A stretch of 64,000 bases of DNA, taken from JBOFLG01 sp051657745. GTDB lineage: Bacteria; Actinomycetota; Actinomycetes; Actinomycetales; Dermatophilaceae. The stretch covers positions 13,922 to 77,921 of the forward strand of contig JBOFLG010000090.1 in the NCBI GenBank assembly GCA_051657745.1. Reading direction: 5' to 3'. The number at the start of each line of letters is the position of its first letter. Position 1 is the stretch's first letter. Below are positions 17,229 to 26,054 of the stretch, in pieces. Below the pieces are notes generated by a model, which did not search any database, had not been told where the DNA came from, and was given only the letters and a program-made list of their open reading frames with translations. Position numbers and translations under genes: made by a program.

Positions 17229-17702
17229 CGATACTGTTCGCTTTCTCGTCGACGGGGCCCGGACAGGTGCCTGGGCAGGAGGTTGGGAAACGAGGCGGGC
17301 AGTTTAGCCGTGAGAAACACGACCACAGAGTATTTCGATCCGCGCCGTCGCGGCACCGAAGATTCGGTGAACACCGCGCAGAGTATGGCGCTGGATCCAG
17401 CCCTGACGGGCGCCCGACCTCGACCGTTGGATACTCGCTCCCTGCGAATTCGGTGGCGGGGGCGCGCACGCCGCCTCTCGGTCGACGCGGCCGTCGGGTC
17501 ACGACGATGTGTCGCGGGAATGGCCGTACCTACGGTGCTGTTTGGGCCACGGTGTGCTGCTCTGGCACACTTGAACGCTGGACCGGTTCACGGCACCAAG
17601 TACCACCGCAGCAGCCTCCCTACGCTGGCTGCAGGTGGGCATCACGGGTGAGCAGCAGAGCGCTGGCCCCGGCCGACCCGGAGACATCCAAGGAGAACTG
17701 TC
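17229..17702. other. Intergenic region upstream of rpmE
   Basis: This is 474 bases between divergent genes. It holds the promoter of the secreted protein on the minus strand and that of rpmE on the plus strand. AAGGAG sits about 8 bases before the rpmE GTG/ATG pair. I see no convincing RNA gene, repeat or regulator site. Confidence 0.4.
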
Positions 17703-17918
17703 GTGAAAAAGGACATCCACCCCACGTACGCCGAGACGACGGTCACCTGCACCTGTGGCCACACGTTCAGCACCCGCAGCACCGCCGACAATGGTGTGAT
17801 CCACGCCGACGTGTGCTCCAACTGTCACCCGTTCTACACCGGTAAGCAGAAGATTCTCGACACCGGTGGTCGGGTGGCTCGCTTCCAGGCCCGCTACGGC
17901 AAGAAGGCCACCTCGTAG
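17703..17918 (+). CDS. rpmE: 50S ribosomal protein L31 (zinc type)
   Basis: A 71-residue ribosomal protein bL31 of the zinc-binding form. The four cysteines appear as TCTCGHTF and VCSNCHPF. The C-terminus FYTGKQKILDTGGRVARF is the standard ribosome-contacting segment. The cysteine-containing form is usually the one made when zinc is ample, and is replaced by a Cys-less paralogue under zinc starvation; no paralogue lies in this window. It is followed by prfA, the common actinobacterial order. Confidence 0.96.
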   Translation: MKKDIHPTYAETTVTCTCGHTFSTRSTADNGVIHADVCSNCHPFYTGKQKILDTGGRVARFQARYGKKATS

Positions 17919-18062
17919 TTCCACGGACGCGTGCCGGCTCACCCGCCAGGCGTGCGCCGGCACGCGGCGCCGGTGACCATTGCATCGGCAGCGTCAGCGC
18001 GGCTCGCGCTAGGGCGCCTCGACCGCCGCTCCTCGACCCCTCGATGACGACCGGAGACCACC

Positions 18063-19139
18063 GTGCTCGACTCCGCCCAGGCACTCGTGGCTGAGCATGC
18101 CGCGCTCGAGCGCGAGATGGGTGAGCCCGCGGTCGTCTCCGACCCGGACCGGCTCCGCGACGTGACCACCCGCTGGGCCGCGCTCGGCCCCACGGTCACG
18201 GCGCACCAGGTGTGGCGCAGCGCGTGCGGCGACCTGGACGCGGCTCGCGAACTCGCGTCTGAGGACCCCGCGTTCGCTGTCGAGATTCCTGCTCTCGAGG
18301 ATGCCGCTCGCGCCGCCGAGGAACGCCTGCGCGGTCTCCTGGTGCCGCGTGACCCGGATGACGATCGCGACATCATCCTGGAGGTCAAGGCGGGGGAGGG
18401 CGGCGAGGAGTCGGCCTTGTTCGCGGGCGACCTCCTGCGCATGTACCTGCGCCATGCCGATCGTCGTGGGTGGCGCACCGAGGTACTTGATGCCACCGAG
18501 TCCGACCTCGGCGGCTATAAGGACGTGCGGGTCGCGGTGAAGTCCCGCGGCACCCCGCAGCCGGGCGAAGGGCCGTGGGCGCGACTGAAGTTCGAGGGCG
18601 GGGTGCATCGGGTGCAGCGAGTTCCGGTCACCGAGAGCCAAGGCCGTATCCACACCAGCGCGGCAGGCGTCTGGGTGATGCCTGAGGCCGAAGAGGTGGA
18701 GGTCCGGATTGACCCCGCCGACCTGCGTGTCGACGTCTTCCGATCCAGCGGGCCGGGCGGTCAGAGCGTCAACACCACCGATTCGGCGGTGCGGATCACG
18801 CACCTCCCCACGGGCGTGGTGGTGTCCTGCCAGAACGAGAAGAGCCAGCTGCAGAACCGCGAGGCCGCGGTCCGGGTGCTCCGCGCTCGCCTGCACCAGA
18901 TCGCGCAGGACGAGCGCAACGCCGCCGATGCCACGGCCCGCGCCGGTCAGGTCCGCACCGTGGACCGGTCCGAGCGGATCCGCACCTACAACTACCCGGA
19001 GAACCGAATCAGCGACCACCGCACCGGGTATAAGGCGTACAACCTTGATGTGGTGCTCGACGGCGAGCTCGACGCCGTCATCCAGTCGGCCGTGGACGCC
19101 GACGAGGCCGCCCGCCTCGCCGCCGTGGCCGACCGCTGA
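18063..19139 (+). CDS. prfA: Peptide chain release factor 1
   Basis: Class I release factor reading UAA and UAG, 358 residues. The GGQ loop that triggers peptide release is in SSGPGGQSVNTTDSAVR. The stop-codon-recognition domain and the N-terminal helical domain are both complete. The GTG start at 18063 has GGAG 6 bases upstream. It is followed by prmC, the methyltransferase that modifies the GGQ glutamine, so enzyme and substrate are co-encoded. Confidence 0.97.
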   Translation: MLDSAQALVAEHAALEREMGEPAVVSDPDRLRDVTTRWAALGPTVTAHQVWRSACGDLDAARELASEDPAFAVEIPALEDAARAAEERLRGLLVPRDPDDDRDIILEVKAGEGGEESALFAGDLLRMYLRHADRRGWRTEVLDATESDLGGYKDVRVAVKSRGTPQPGEGPWARLKFEGGVHRVQRVPVTESQGRIHTSAAGVWVMPEAEEVEVRIDPADLRVDVFRSSGPGGQSVNTTDSAVRITHLPTGVVVSCQNEKSQLQNREAAVRVLRARLHQIAQDERNAADATARAGQVRTVDRSERIRTYNYPENRISDHRTGYKAYNLDVVLDGELDAVIQSAVDADEAARLAAVADR

Positions 19140-19210
19140 GCCGACCGGATGACGATGCCCCCGCGCGGCGCTCAGACACCCGCCGACGCGTCGTCGAGAC
19201 CGCGGCACCG

Positions 19211-20107
19211 ATGACGGCCCAGTCGCCGCGACCAACGATCGCCGAGGCGGTGGCCCGGGCGCGTGCCGCGTTCGGGGAGGTCGGCATCGCGTCGCCGGAC
19301 GCCGACGCAGTCGAGTTGGCGGCGTTCGTGCTTGGGAGCGATGGCGCAGACGTGCACCGCCGGATCGTGCTGCGCGACTCCGCTGACGCAGGCTTCCTTG
19401 ACCGCTACGACGGGCTCGTCGAGGAGCGGCTCTCGCGCGTCCCGCTCCAGCACCTCACCGGGCGGGCGCACTTTCGCCGGCTCACCCTCGCCGTCGGCCC
19501 CGGCGTGTTCGTCCCGCGGCCGGAGACTGAGGTCGTCGCCGGATTGGCGATCGACGCTACTGCCGGCGTGGACTCACCCGTGATCGTTGACCTGTGCACC
19601 GGTTCGGGAGCGCTCGCGCTTGCGATCGCCGACGAGGTTCCCAGTGCCCGGGTGTACGCGGTCGAGCTGTCGCGGGACGCCCATGCCTGGGCAGAGCTGA
19701 ATATCGCGAGCGGTGCGGGCGGTCTCGGGGCCGGGATCGAGCTGCGGCTCGGTGACGCGACCGCCGCCTTTCCCGAGCTGGACGGCACCGTCGACGTCGT
19801 GGTGAGTAACCCGCCGTACATTCCCGACGGCGCAGTGCCGCTCGATCCGGAGGTGCGGGACCATGACCCCGAGCTCGCACTCTACGGCCGGTCGGTCGAC
19901 GGGCTCGCGGTGCCGACGGCAGTCGCTGCCCGCGCGGCGGTCCTGGTGCGCCCAGGTGGTGTGCTCGTCATGGAACACGCTGACACGCAGGGCGAATCGC
20001 TGGCGAGCGTGCTGCGAGGGTCCGGCCGGTGGGTCGACATCGCTGATCACCGAGACCTCACCGGACGCCCCCGAGCGGTCGTCGCAGTTCGACGTGACCG
20101 ACGATGA
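19211..20107 (+). CDS. prmC: Release-factor glutamine N5-methyltransferase
   Basis: A SAM-dependent methyltransferase (298 residues) that methylates the Gln of the GGQ motif in release factors. The SAM site is VIVDLCTGSGALALAIA and the catalytic substrate motif is VVSNPPYIPDG (NPPY). An N-terminal helical domain precedes it, with PLQHLTGRAHFR, the release-factor-binding hallmark. It lies 71 bases after prfA and is followed 36 bases later by the threonylcarbamoyl-AMP synthase gene. Confidence 0.94.
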   Translation: MTAQSPRPTIAEAVARARAAFGEVGIASPDADAVELAAFVLGSDGADVHRRIVLRDSADAGFLDRYDGLVEERLSRVPLQHLTGRAHFRRLTLAVGPGVFVPRPETEVVAGLAIDATAGVDSPVIVDLCTGSGALALAIADEVPSARVYAVELSRDAHAWAELNIASGAGGLGAGIELRLGDATAAFPELDGTVDVVVSNPPYIPDGAVPLDPEVRDHDPELALYGRSVDGLAVPTAVAARAAVLVRPGGVLVMEHADTQGESLASVLRGSGRWVDIADHRDLTGRPRAVVAVRRDRR

Positions 20108-20143
20108 CAAGCCGGCCACGGGCGAGCCCCTAGGCTCATCTCC

Positions 20144-20860
20144 ATGAGCCCGGTCTTCGACTGCACCACCGAGCACGGGCGGTCCGACGCCATCCCCAAG
20201 GCAGCGGCCGGCGTGCGCGAGGGGAAGCTGGTCGTCATCCCCACCGACACGCTGTACGGCATCGGAGCCGACGCGTTTTCTGCCGAGGCGGTGCGCGACC
20301 TGCTCGACGCCAAGGGCCGGGGCGCCGACATGCCACCGCCGGTGCTCGTGCCCGACGCCCGCACGGTCGACGGCCTGGCCACCGACGTGCCCGCGTATGC
20401 CCGGGCGCTGGTCGCCGAGTTCTGGCCTGGGCCGCTCACCATCGTGCTCCAGGCTCAGCCGTCGCTGCGATGGGACCTGGGCGACACCGGTGGGACGGTG
20501 GCGCTGCGGATGCCGGATGATGACGTGGCTCTGGCGCTGCTGCGCGAGGTCGGCCCGATGGCGGTGAGCAGCGCCAACCGCCATGGGTACCCGGCATCCC
20601 GCACCGTGGTCGAGGCGGCCAGCCAACTCGGCGCTGCCGTCGAGTTCTACCTTGACGGCGGCCCCGTGACCGGCGGTCTCGCATCGACGATCGTCGACTG
20701 TACGCGGGCCGAACCGGTGGTGCTGCGGCTCGGTGCGCTTGCCGCGGATCGGGTCATGGCCGTCGTCGAGCGAGCCCGGGCCGACGCCCTAGAGTTGACG
20801 GGCGCCGAGCCTGACGCGCATCCTCCCAGCCAGCCGCGAGAGAGCATCGAGCATGAGTGA
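20144..20860 (+). CDS. L-threonylcarbamoyladenylate synthase (Sua5/YciO/YrdC family)
   Basis: A 238-residue protein that in its family makes threonylcarbamoyl-AMP from threonine, bicarbonate and ATP for the t6A37 modification of ANN-decoding tRNAs. The YrdC core is visible: GKLVVIPTDTLYGIGADAF, FWPGPLTIVLQAQPS, VALRMPDD, PMAVSSANRHG, and STIVDCTRAEPVVLRLG. It lacks the Sua5 C-terminal domain, so it is the short TsaC-like type. Its last eight bases overlap the start of glyA. Confidence 0.9.
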   Translation: MSPVFDCTTEHGRSDAIPKAAAGVREGKLVVIPTDTLYGIGADAFSAEAVRDLLDAKGRGADMPPPVLVPDARTVDGLATDVPAYARALVAEFWPGPLTIVLQAQPSLRWDLGDTGGTVALRMPDDDVALALLREVGPMAVSSANRHGYPASRTVVEAASQLGAAVEFYLDGGPVTGGLASTIVDCTRAEPVVLRLGALAADRVMAVVERARADALELTGAEPDAHPPSQPRESIEHE

Positions 20861-22145
20861 CACGTTTTACGGATCTGACTTCGGCGCCCTTGAGTCCGTC
20901 GACCCCGACATCGCCGGCATCCTGGTGGCCGAGCTCGAGCGGCTCCGGAGCGGGCTGCAGTTGATCGCCAGCGAAAATTTCTCCAGCCCCGCGGTGCTCA
21001 CTGCCCTGGGGTCGACGCTGTCCAACAAGTACGCCGAGGGGTACCCGGGGCGGCGCTACTACGGCGGCTGCGTCGAGGTCGACAAAGCTGAGGCGCTCGC
21101 CATCGAGCGGTGTCGGTCACTGTTCGGTGCCGACCACGCCAATGTGCAGCCGCATTCGGGCGCCAGCGCGAACCAGGCTGTCTACGGGGCTTTCCTGAAG
21201 CCGGGCGAGACCCTCCTGGCGATGAGCCTTCCGCACGGTGGACACCTCACCCACGGCACCAAGGTCTCGTTCTCCGGTAAGTGGTTCGATGCCGTGCACT
21301 ACGGCGTCGAGGCGGCCACCGAGCACATCGACTACGACGAGGTCGAGCGGCTCGCCAAGGAACACCGCCCGAAGGTCATCCTCGCCGGTGGCTCGGCCGT
21401 TCCACGGCTCATTGACTTCGCCCGGTTCCGGGCTATCGCCGACGAGGTCGGCGCGATCTTCTGGGTCGACGCGGCCCACTTCATCGGCTTGGTTGCCGGC
21501 GCGGCCATTCCCAGTCCGGTCCCGTATGCGGATGTGGTGTCGTTCACGACCCACAAGGTGTTGCGTGGGCCGCGCTCGGGCGCCATCGTCTGTCGGGCCG
21601 AGCACGCCGCGGCCATCGACAAAGCCGTCTTCCCGATGATGCAAGGCGGCCCGCAGATGCACTCGATCGCGGCCAAGGCGGTCAACTTCATGGAGTGCGC
21701 CACACCTGAGTACGCGGCCTACACCCGTCAGGTGGTGACCAACGCGGGGGTACTCGCGGGTGCGTTGGGCGAGCACGGCATCCGGCCCACCACTGGCGGT
21801 ACCGATACTCATCTCTCGCTCCACGACCTCCAGGCCGTGTCAGTGACCGGAGTCGACGCCGAGGCGCGCTGCGACGCAGCTGGAATCACGCTGAACAAGA
21901 ACGCGATCCCGTTCGACCCGCAGAAGCCGAACGTCGCCTCCGGGGTTCGGGTCGGTACCCCGTGTCTCACGACCCAGGGCATGGCCGAGGCCGAGATGCG
22001 CACCGTCGCCGGCCTCATCGCCCGGGCGGTCATCGATGGGTCAGCCGACCCTGCGCACCCGGTGTCGCGCGAGGTCCGCTCCCAGGTCGCTGAGCTCGTC
22101 GAGGCATTCCCGGCCTACCCGCGCCCGATCCGCGTCGGCAGCTGA
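20853..22145 (+). CDS. glyA: Serine hydroxymethyltransferase
   Basis: A PLP enzyme interconverting serine and glycine and loading the one-carbon unit onto tetrahydrofolate (430 residues). The N-terminal ELERLRSGLQLIASENF and the early KYAEGYPGRRYYGG are family signatures. The PLP lysine is in SFTTHKVLRGPRSG; most relatives have Thr rather than Val after the Lys. It overlaps the upstream gene by eight bases. One-carbon units made here could also be filled by the dimethylglycine/sarcosine dehydrogenase-like enzyme at 38.8 kb (inference). Confidence 0.96.
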   Translation: MSDTFYGSDFGALESVDPDIAGILVAELERLRSGLQLIASENFSSPAVLTALGSTLSNKYAEGYPGRRYYGGCVEVDKAEALAIERCRSLFGADHANVQPHSGASANQAVYGAFLKPGETLLAMSLPHGGHLTHGTKVSFSGKWFDAVHYGVEAATEHIDYDEVERLAKEHRPKVILAGGSAVPRLIDFARFRAIADEVGAIFWVDAAHFIGLVAGAAIPSPVPYADVVSFTTHKVLRGPRSGAIVCRAEHAAAIDKAVFPMMQGGPQMHSIAAKAVNFMECATPEYAAYTRQVVTNAGVLAGALGEHGIRPTTGGTDTHLSLHDLQAVSVTGVDAEARCDAAGITLNKNAIPFDPQKPNVASGVRVGTPCLTTQGMAEAEMRTVAGLIARAVIDGSADPAHPVSREVRSQVAELVEAFPAYPRPIRVGS

Positions 22146-22157
22146 GACCGTTCCCCC

Positions 22158-23552
22158 GTGTCCTCACCGGACGCCGAGGCTGGCTCCGCGCTTCCGCTGC
22201 TCGGCCGACTCAACCGGCGTGGCTTCCGTGCGGTGATGGTGCTCGACGGTCTCGCGGTGCTTGGTCTGGCGATTTCGATCATGGTGTACCGCTTCGGGCC
22301 GCCACCTCAGTGGCCGACCTACGAGGTGGCCGAGTACCTCTCGTCCTTCTCGGTCGCGGCCCTGGTGTTTCTCGCCGCGTTCTACTTCGGCGGCCTCTAC
22401 GAGCGTGAGCCGAGGTTGGGCGGTGGCATCGTCCTACCCCGCGCCGCTGCACTCTCGCTTGCCGCCGGGAGTTTCGTGACGCTGCTCAACCTTGCCCTCA
22501 CCGGCCTCGTCCGGCAGCGCGGGTCGATCATCGAGCGCGCGTTGCCGTTCCCGATCCCCAACCTGCTGGCGGTGATCGTGCTCGCGGCGCTCGGCGTGGC
22601 GTTCAACCGTGCCGTTGTCCAATGGGTCCGCACCCGGCGGGAGGGGCCGCCCCGCGTCATCCTGGCCGGCGAGGCCGCCGACCTCGACCTCGCGCGCCAC
22701 CACCTCGAAGTCAACTCTGAGGTCTTGGACATCGTCGCCGAGGTCGATGACCCGAACGCGGTGGTCGATGCCGCGTATGCGGCCCGGGCAACCGATGTCG
22801 TGCTGGTCACCGGGGCCTGGCTGGAGGAGTGGTACCCGCGAACTATCGGCCGGCTCGACCAGGGTGGGATGACGATCCTGCTGCGGGTTACCGGCCGCGA
22901 GACGCTGTTCGGCTTGGACCGGCTGCGCGAGGTCGGTGGGATGCCGTTCGTCCTGCTTCTCCCGCAGACCATGCCGGCGTCGCAGCGCCACTTCAAGCGG
23001 ATCCTGGACCTGTTCCTGCTGCTGGTGACCGCGCCAGTGTGGATGGCCCTGCTGGGCGGCACGGCCCTCTACCAACTGGTGGTCGCCGGCCGGCCGCTGC
23101 TGTATCGGCAGACCCGGGTCGGGGTGGGCGGTGCGACCTTCGAGATGGTCAAGTTCCGGAGCATGCGGGTCGATGCTGAGCCCGACGGGGCGGCCCGGCT
23201 GGCGGCGCTCGGTGACCCGCGCGTTATCCCGGCCTGTCGGTGGATCCGAGCCACTCGCGCCGACGAACTACCTCAGATCCTGCACATCATTACCGGCCGG
23301 ATGTCGGTCGTCGGGCCTCGCCCGGAGCGGCCCGAGTTGACCGCCGGGTTCGAGAAGGAGATTGCCGGCTACACCCGGCGCCACGAGGTGCCGCCGGGAC
23401 TCACCGGTCTGGCTCAGATTCATGGGCGCTACCACACGGACGCCGAGTACAAGCTGGGTTACGACCTTCAGTACCTGGTCAACTGGTCGCCGGTGCTTGA
23501 CCTGGAGATCATCGCCCGCACGATCTGGGTGGTTCTGGCGCGCCGGGTGTGA
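22158..23552 (+). CDS. Undecaprenyl-phosphate sugar phosphotransferase (exopolysaccharide priming type)
   Basis: A 464-residue membrane protein. It has four N-terminal transmembrane helices (about residues 18-38, 50-72, 90-112 and 125-150), a Rossmann-like CoA-binding-type middle, and a further membrane segment (RILDLFLLLVTAPVWMALLGG). It ends with the bacterial sugar transferase domain (FEMVKFRSMRVDAE, RATRADELPQ, VVGPRPERPE, PPGLTGLAQIHGR). Such enzymes move a sugar-1-phosphate to the polyprenyl-phosphate carrier, the first step of capsule or exopolysaccharide synthesis. No other glycan genes adjoin it. It starts at a GTG 12 bases after glyA. Confidence 0.92.
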   Translation: MSSPDAEAGSALPLLGRLNRRGFRAVMVLDGLAVLGLAISIMVYRFGPPPQWPTYEVAEYLSSFSVAALVFLAAFYFGGLYEREPRLGGGIVLPRAAALSLAAGSFVTLLNLALTGLVRQRGSIIERALPFPIPNLLAVIVLAALGVAFNRAVVQWVRTRREGPPRVILAGEAADLDLARHHLEVNSEVLDIVAEVDDPNAVVDAAYAARATDVVLVTGAWLEEWYPRTIGRLDQGGMTILLRVTGRETLFGLDRLREVGGMPFVLLLPQTMPASQRHFKRILDLFLLLVTAPVWMALLGGTALYQLVVAGRPLLYRQTRVGVGGATFEMVKFRSMRVDAEPDGAARLAALGDPRVIPACRWIRATRADELPQILHIITGRMSVVGPRPERPELTAGFEKEIAGYTRRHEVPPGLTGLAQIHGRYHTDAEYKLGYDLQYLVNWSPVLDLEIIARTIWVVLARRV

Positions 23553-23591
23553 GATGGCCCGGCGCAGGTGCGCCGGCGCGGATCGGGCGAG

Positions 23592-23629
23592 TTGGGCCGG
23601 TCACATTGCTTGTGATAGTTTTCACAAGC
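23592..23629 (+). promoter_or_regulatory. Probable ATP-synthase operon promoter with dyad
   Basis: TTGGGC (23592-23597) and GATAGT (23614-23619) are 16 bases apart and could be the -35 and -10 boxes. The -10 is embedded in a dyad GCTTGTGA (23608-23615) / TCACAAGC (23622-23629) that could bind a regulator. The start codon of the first operon gene is 20 bases further on, with GAGGGAGGAG as ribosome-binding site. Confidence 0.45.
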
Positions 23630-23649
23630 GATTGAGGGAGGAGTACAAC

Positions 23650-24072
23650 GTGGCACAACGGCTTGGGACTCGGACTCCGGTCAGCGGGATGGTTGGGCAC
23701 GTCCTCGCCGCGGGGTCGGTATGCGTCGTGCTCGCCATGGTCATCGGCAGCCTCATCAGCCCCAGCGCGGCGGCCTCCGCAGGGCTCGGCTCAGTCACGG
23801 TTCTGGTCGTGGTCGTGCTTGGCGTCCTCGGGACGACCGCGGTTCTCCGAGGTGCTGACGGGCTCGCCCTCGCCGGAGCTGGAGTTGTCTACCTCGGGCA
23901 GTTGGTGCTCCTGGTCGCGGTGATTGCCGCGGTGCGTGATGCGCGCTGGCTGGTGGGGCCGGCCTTCGCCGTCGCCGCGATCGCGCAAACCCTGATGACC
24001 CAGGTCGCGATGGTCATTGGCTACCTCCGAGCCCGCCACGAACTCACCGACTCCCCCCTGGTGCCACGATGA
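23650..24072 (+). CDS. atpI: ATP synthase protein I-like membrane protein
   Basis: A 140-residue protein with four hydrophobic segments (about residues 14-34, 42-62, 73-95 and 100-122), the layout of AtpI. AtpI assists assembly of the c-ring and heads many atp operons. I chose the GTG at 23650 because of the strong GAGGGAGGAG upstream; the open frame further upstream is a shadow of the sugar transferase. The stop overlaps the next start by four bases (ATGA). The sequence is divergent, so the name rests mainly on position and topology. Confidence 0.7.
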   Translation: MAQRLGTRTPVSGMVGHVLAAGSVCVVLAMVIGSLISPSAAASAGLGSVTVLVVVVLGVLGTTAVLRGADGLALAGAGVVYLGQLVLLVAVIAAVRDARWLVGPAFAVAAIAQTLMTQVAMVIGYLRARHELTDSPLVPR

Positions 24073-24341
24073 CCTCCGCCGAGCAGGACGTGCCGCCGCA
24101 GCCGGACGCCATGGGCGCCACGGTCACCGCCTACCTGCTGACCGGGCCGGTCTGCGGCGGTGCGCTGGGCTATGCACTCGACCTCCTGATCGATGCTCGG
24201 TTCTTCATCGTCATCGGTCTTCTCGCCGGAATGGCCTTGTCCATCTACACGATCTGGCTCCGGTACGGTAGGACCGGTTCCGACGCGCCATCGCCGCGGA
24301 GACCGCTGGATGTAATCCCCCACCACGAGGAGACTTCGTGA
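24069..24341 (+). CDS. AtpZ-like small membrane protein
   Basis: A 90-residue protein with two transmembrane helices (about 22-42 and 48-68) separated by LIDARFF. This matches the AtpZ/AtpI two-helix family found at the head of atp operons (TGPVCGGALGYALDLLID). AtpZ has been linked to assembly or magnesium/calcium transport. It overlaps both neighbours: ATGA with AtpI and GTGA with atpB. Confidence 0.7.
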   Translation: MTSAEQDVPPQPDAMGATVTAYLLTGPVCGGALGYALDLLIDARFFIVIGLLAGMALSIYTIWLRYGRTGSDAPSPRRPLDVIPHHEETS

Positions 24342-25147
24342 CCATGGCCGCTGCCACGTGGCAACCGGCATCTCTTCCCACCGCTGGTGGCGATGAGTTC
24401 GCCCCGCCGACGCCGGAGATCTTTTTCCTCCCGCTCGCCGGTCCTGAGGGTTGGCAGGTCACCGAGCAGATGTTTTGGGGTGGGGTATCGGTCGCGATTA
24501 TCTGCACACTGCTCATTGTCCTCAGCCGTAATGCTGCGGTGGTGCCGAGCAAGGGGCAGTGGTTCCTCGAGGGCGTGTACGGCGCGGTGCGCAACGGGAT
24601 TGCCCGCGACATGATCGGTTCCAAAGAATTCCTGCGTTTCGTGCCGCTGCTGTTCAGCCTCTTCACGCTGATTCTCGTCAACAACTGGTTCGGCGTCCTG
24701 CCGCCGGTGATGAATCCCGTGACCGGACGGGTCGGTTTTCCGATCGCATTCACGGTCATCGTCTACGTGGTCTACCACTGGGTCGGTATCCGTCGCCACG
24801 GCGTCGGGGGGTACTTCAGCCGGCTCGTTCCGCCGGGGCTGCCGGGGTGGATCAAGGGTCCGATCTGGGTCTTGGAGTTCATCACTTACTTCATCACCCG
24901 GCCGTTGACGCTCGCCCTGCGGTTGTTTGGCAACATGTTTGCTGGACACATGCTGATCGTGCTGTTCGTCAGCGCGGGCGCGTACTTCCTCGCCCAGGGA
25001 GGCCTGCTCAGTGCCATGTCGCTGCCGACATTCGTCATGGCGGCTGCGATGTGGCTGTTTGAGGCGTTGGTCCAATTTCTTCAGGCATATGTCTTCACCC
25101 TTCTCGCGGCGAGTTACATCGCGGGAGCGGTGGCGGACGACCACTGA
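24338..25147 (+). CDS. atpB: ATP synthase subunit a
   Basis: Membrane stator subunit of the F0 part (269 residues) forming the proton half-channels. The essential Arg sits in TLALRLFGNMFAGH. The first hydrophobic region (FWGGVSVAIICTLLIVLS) and the late segment FEALVQFLQAYVFTLLAASYI are typical. The GTG start has GAGGAG six bases upstream and overlaps the previous gene. It is followed by atpE after 57 bases. Confidence 0.96.
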   Translation: MTMAAATWQPASLPTAGGDEFAPPTPEIFFLPLAGPEGWQVTEQMFWGGVSVAIICTLLIVLSRNAAVVPSKGQWFLEGVYGAVRNGIARDMIGSKEFLRFVPLLFSLFTLILVNNWFGVLPPVMNPVTGRVGFPIAFTVIVYVVYHWVGIRRHGVGGYFSRLVPPGLPGWIKGPIWVLEFITYFITRPLTLALRLFGNMFAGHMLIVLFVSAGAYFLAQGGLLSAMSLPTFVMAAAMWLFEALVQFLQAYVFTLLAASYIAGAVADDH

Positions 25148-25204
25148 CCCGATCCACCCACCCACCACCGGTGGCGCCGCCACCACCAACCGAAAGAGGA
25201 TGCT

Positions 25205-25414
25205 GTGTTCGGAAACCTCTCGCTCGTCGGCTACGGCCTTGCGACTATCGGCCCGGCCATCGCCGTCGGCCTGATTTTCGCGGCGTACATCAACGGTGTG
25301 GCCCGCCAGCCCGAGGCGCGTCCGCTACTCCAGCCGATTGCCATCCTCGGATTCGCTCTCGCCGAAGCTCTCGCGATCTTCGGCCTGGTGCTGTACTTCG
25401 TTCCCATCAAGTGA
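25205..25414 (+). CDS. atpE: ATP synthase subunit c
   Basis: A 69-residue hairpin of two membrane helices forming the rotor ring. The polar loop ARQPEAR and the proton-carrying Glu in GFALAEALAIFG are present. It starts at a GTG with GAAAGAGGA upstream. In mycobacteria this subunit is the bedaquiline target; I make no claim about drug response here. Confidence 0.97.
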   Translation: MFGNLSLVGYGLATIGPAIAVGLIFAAYINGVARQPEARPLLQPIAILGFALAEALAIFGLVLYFVPIK

Positions 25415-25457
25415 GTCCCAGGCCCGCACCTATCCCCGACCCGTCGCAGGAGACGTC

Positions 25458-26054
25458 GTGAACCTGACCGCCGTGCCGTCGTCGGCCGCCTCGCTCGTAG
25501 CGGCCGGAGAGGCTGAGAAGCTCCCGCTCCTCCCGTACATCCCGGAGTTGATCTTCGGCTTCGTCATGGTCGGCATCGTCTACCTGGTGGTCGCTCGGAA
25601 AGTGGTCCCCACCATGGAGCGGACGTTTGCCGAGCGACGTGCCGCGATCGAAGGTGGGATCGAGGAGGCCGGTCGAGCCCAGGCCGAAGCCCGGGCCGCG
25701 CTGGAGCAGTACCAGGCGCAGCTCGCCGGGGCCCGGGGCGAAGCCCACGAGATCCGCGAGGCAGCACGGGAGCAGGCCGCGGCTCTCATGGTGGAGATGC
25801 GGACCCAGGCCCAGGCTGAGGCGGCCCGGATCACCGAGCACGCCCAGCGTCAGATCGAGGCCGAACGTCAGCAGGCCGTTGCTCTGCTCCGTCTGGAGAT
25901 TGGCACCCTGTCGACGTCATTGGCAAGCAAGATCGTCGGTGAGTCGCTCGAGGATGACGCGCGCCGCACCGGCGTCGTCGACCGCTTCCTTGCCGAACTC
26001 GAGTCTGGTGATGTGCGGCCGGAGAAAGTGGCCCCGGTGGGCCGGGACGCGTGA
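25458..26054 (+). CDS. atpF: ATP synthase subunit b
   Basis: Peripheral stalk subunit, 198 residues from a GTG with AGGAG 5-6 bases upstream. One N-terminal transmembrane helix (LIFGFVMVGIVYLVVARKVV) is followed by a long Ala/Glu/Arg/Gln coiled coil reaching to about residue 165 (RIEEAGRAQAEARAALEQ-type heptads). The stop codon overlaps the next start (TGATG). Confidence 0.95.
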   Translation: MNLTAVPSSAASLVAAGEAEKLPLLPYIPELIFGFVMVGIVYLVVARKVVPTMERTFAERRAAIEGGIEEAGRAQAEARAALEQYQAQLAGARGEAHEIREAAREQAAALMVEMRTQAQAEAARITEHAQRQIEAERQQAVALLRLEIGTLSTSLASKIVGESLEDDARRTGVVDRFLAELESGDVRPEKVAPVGRDA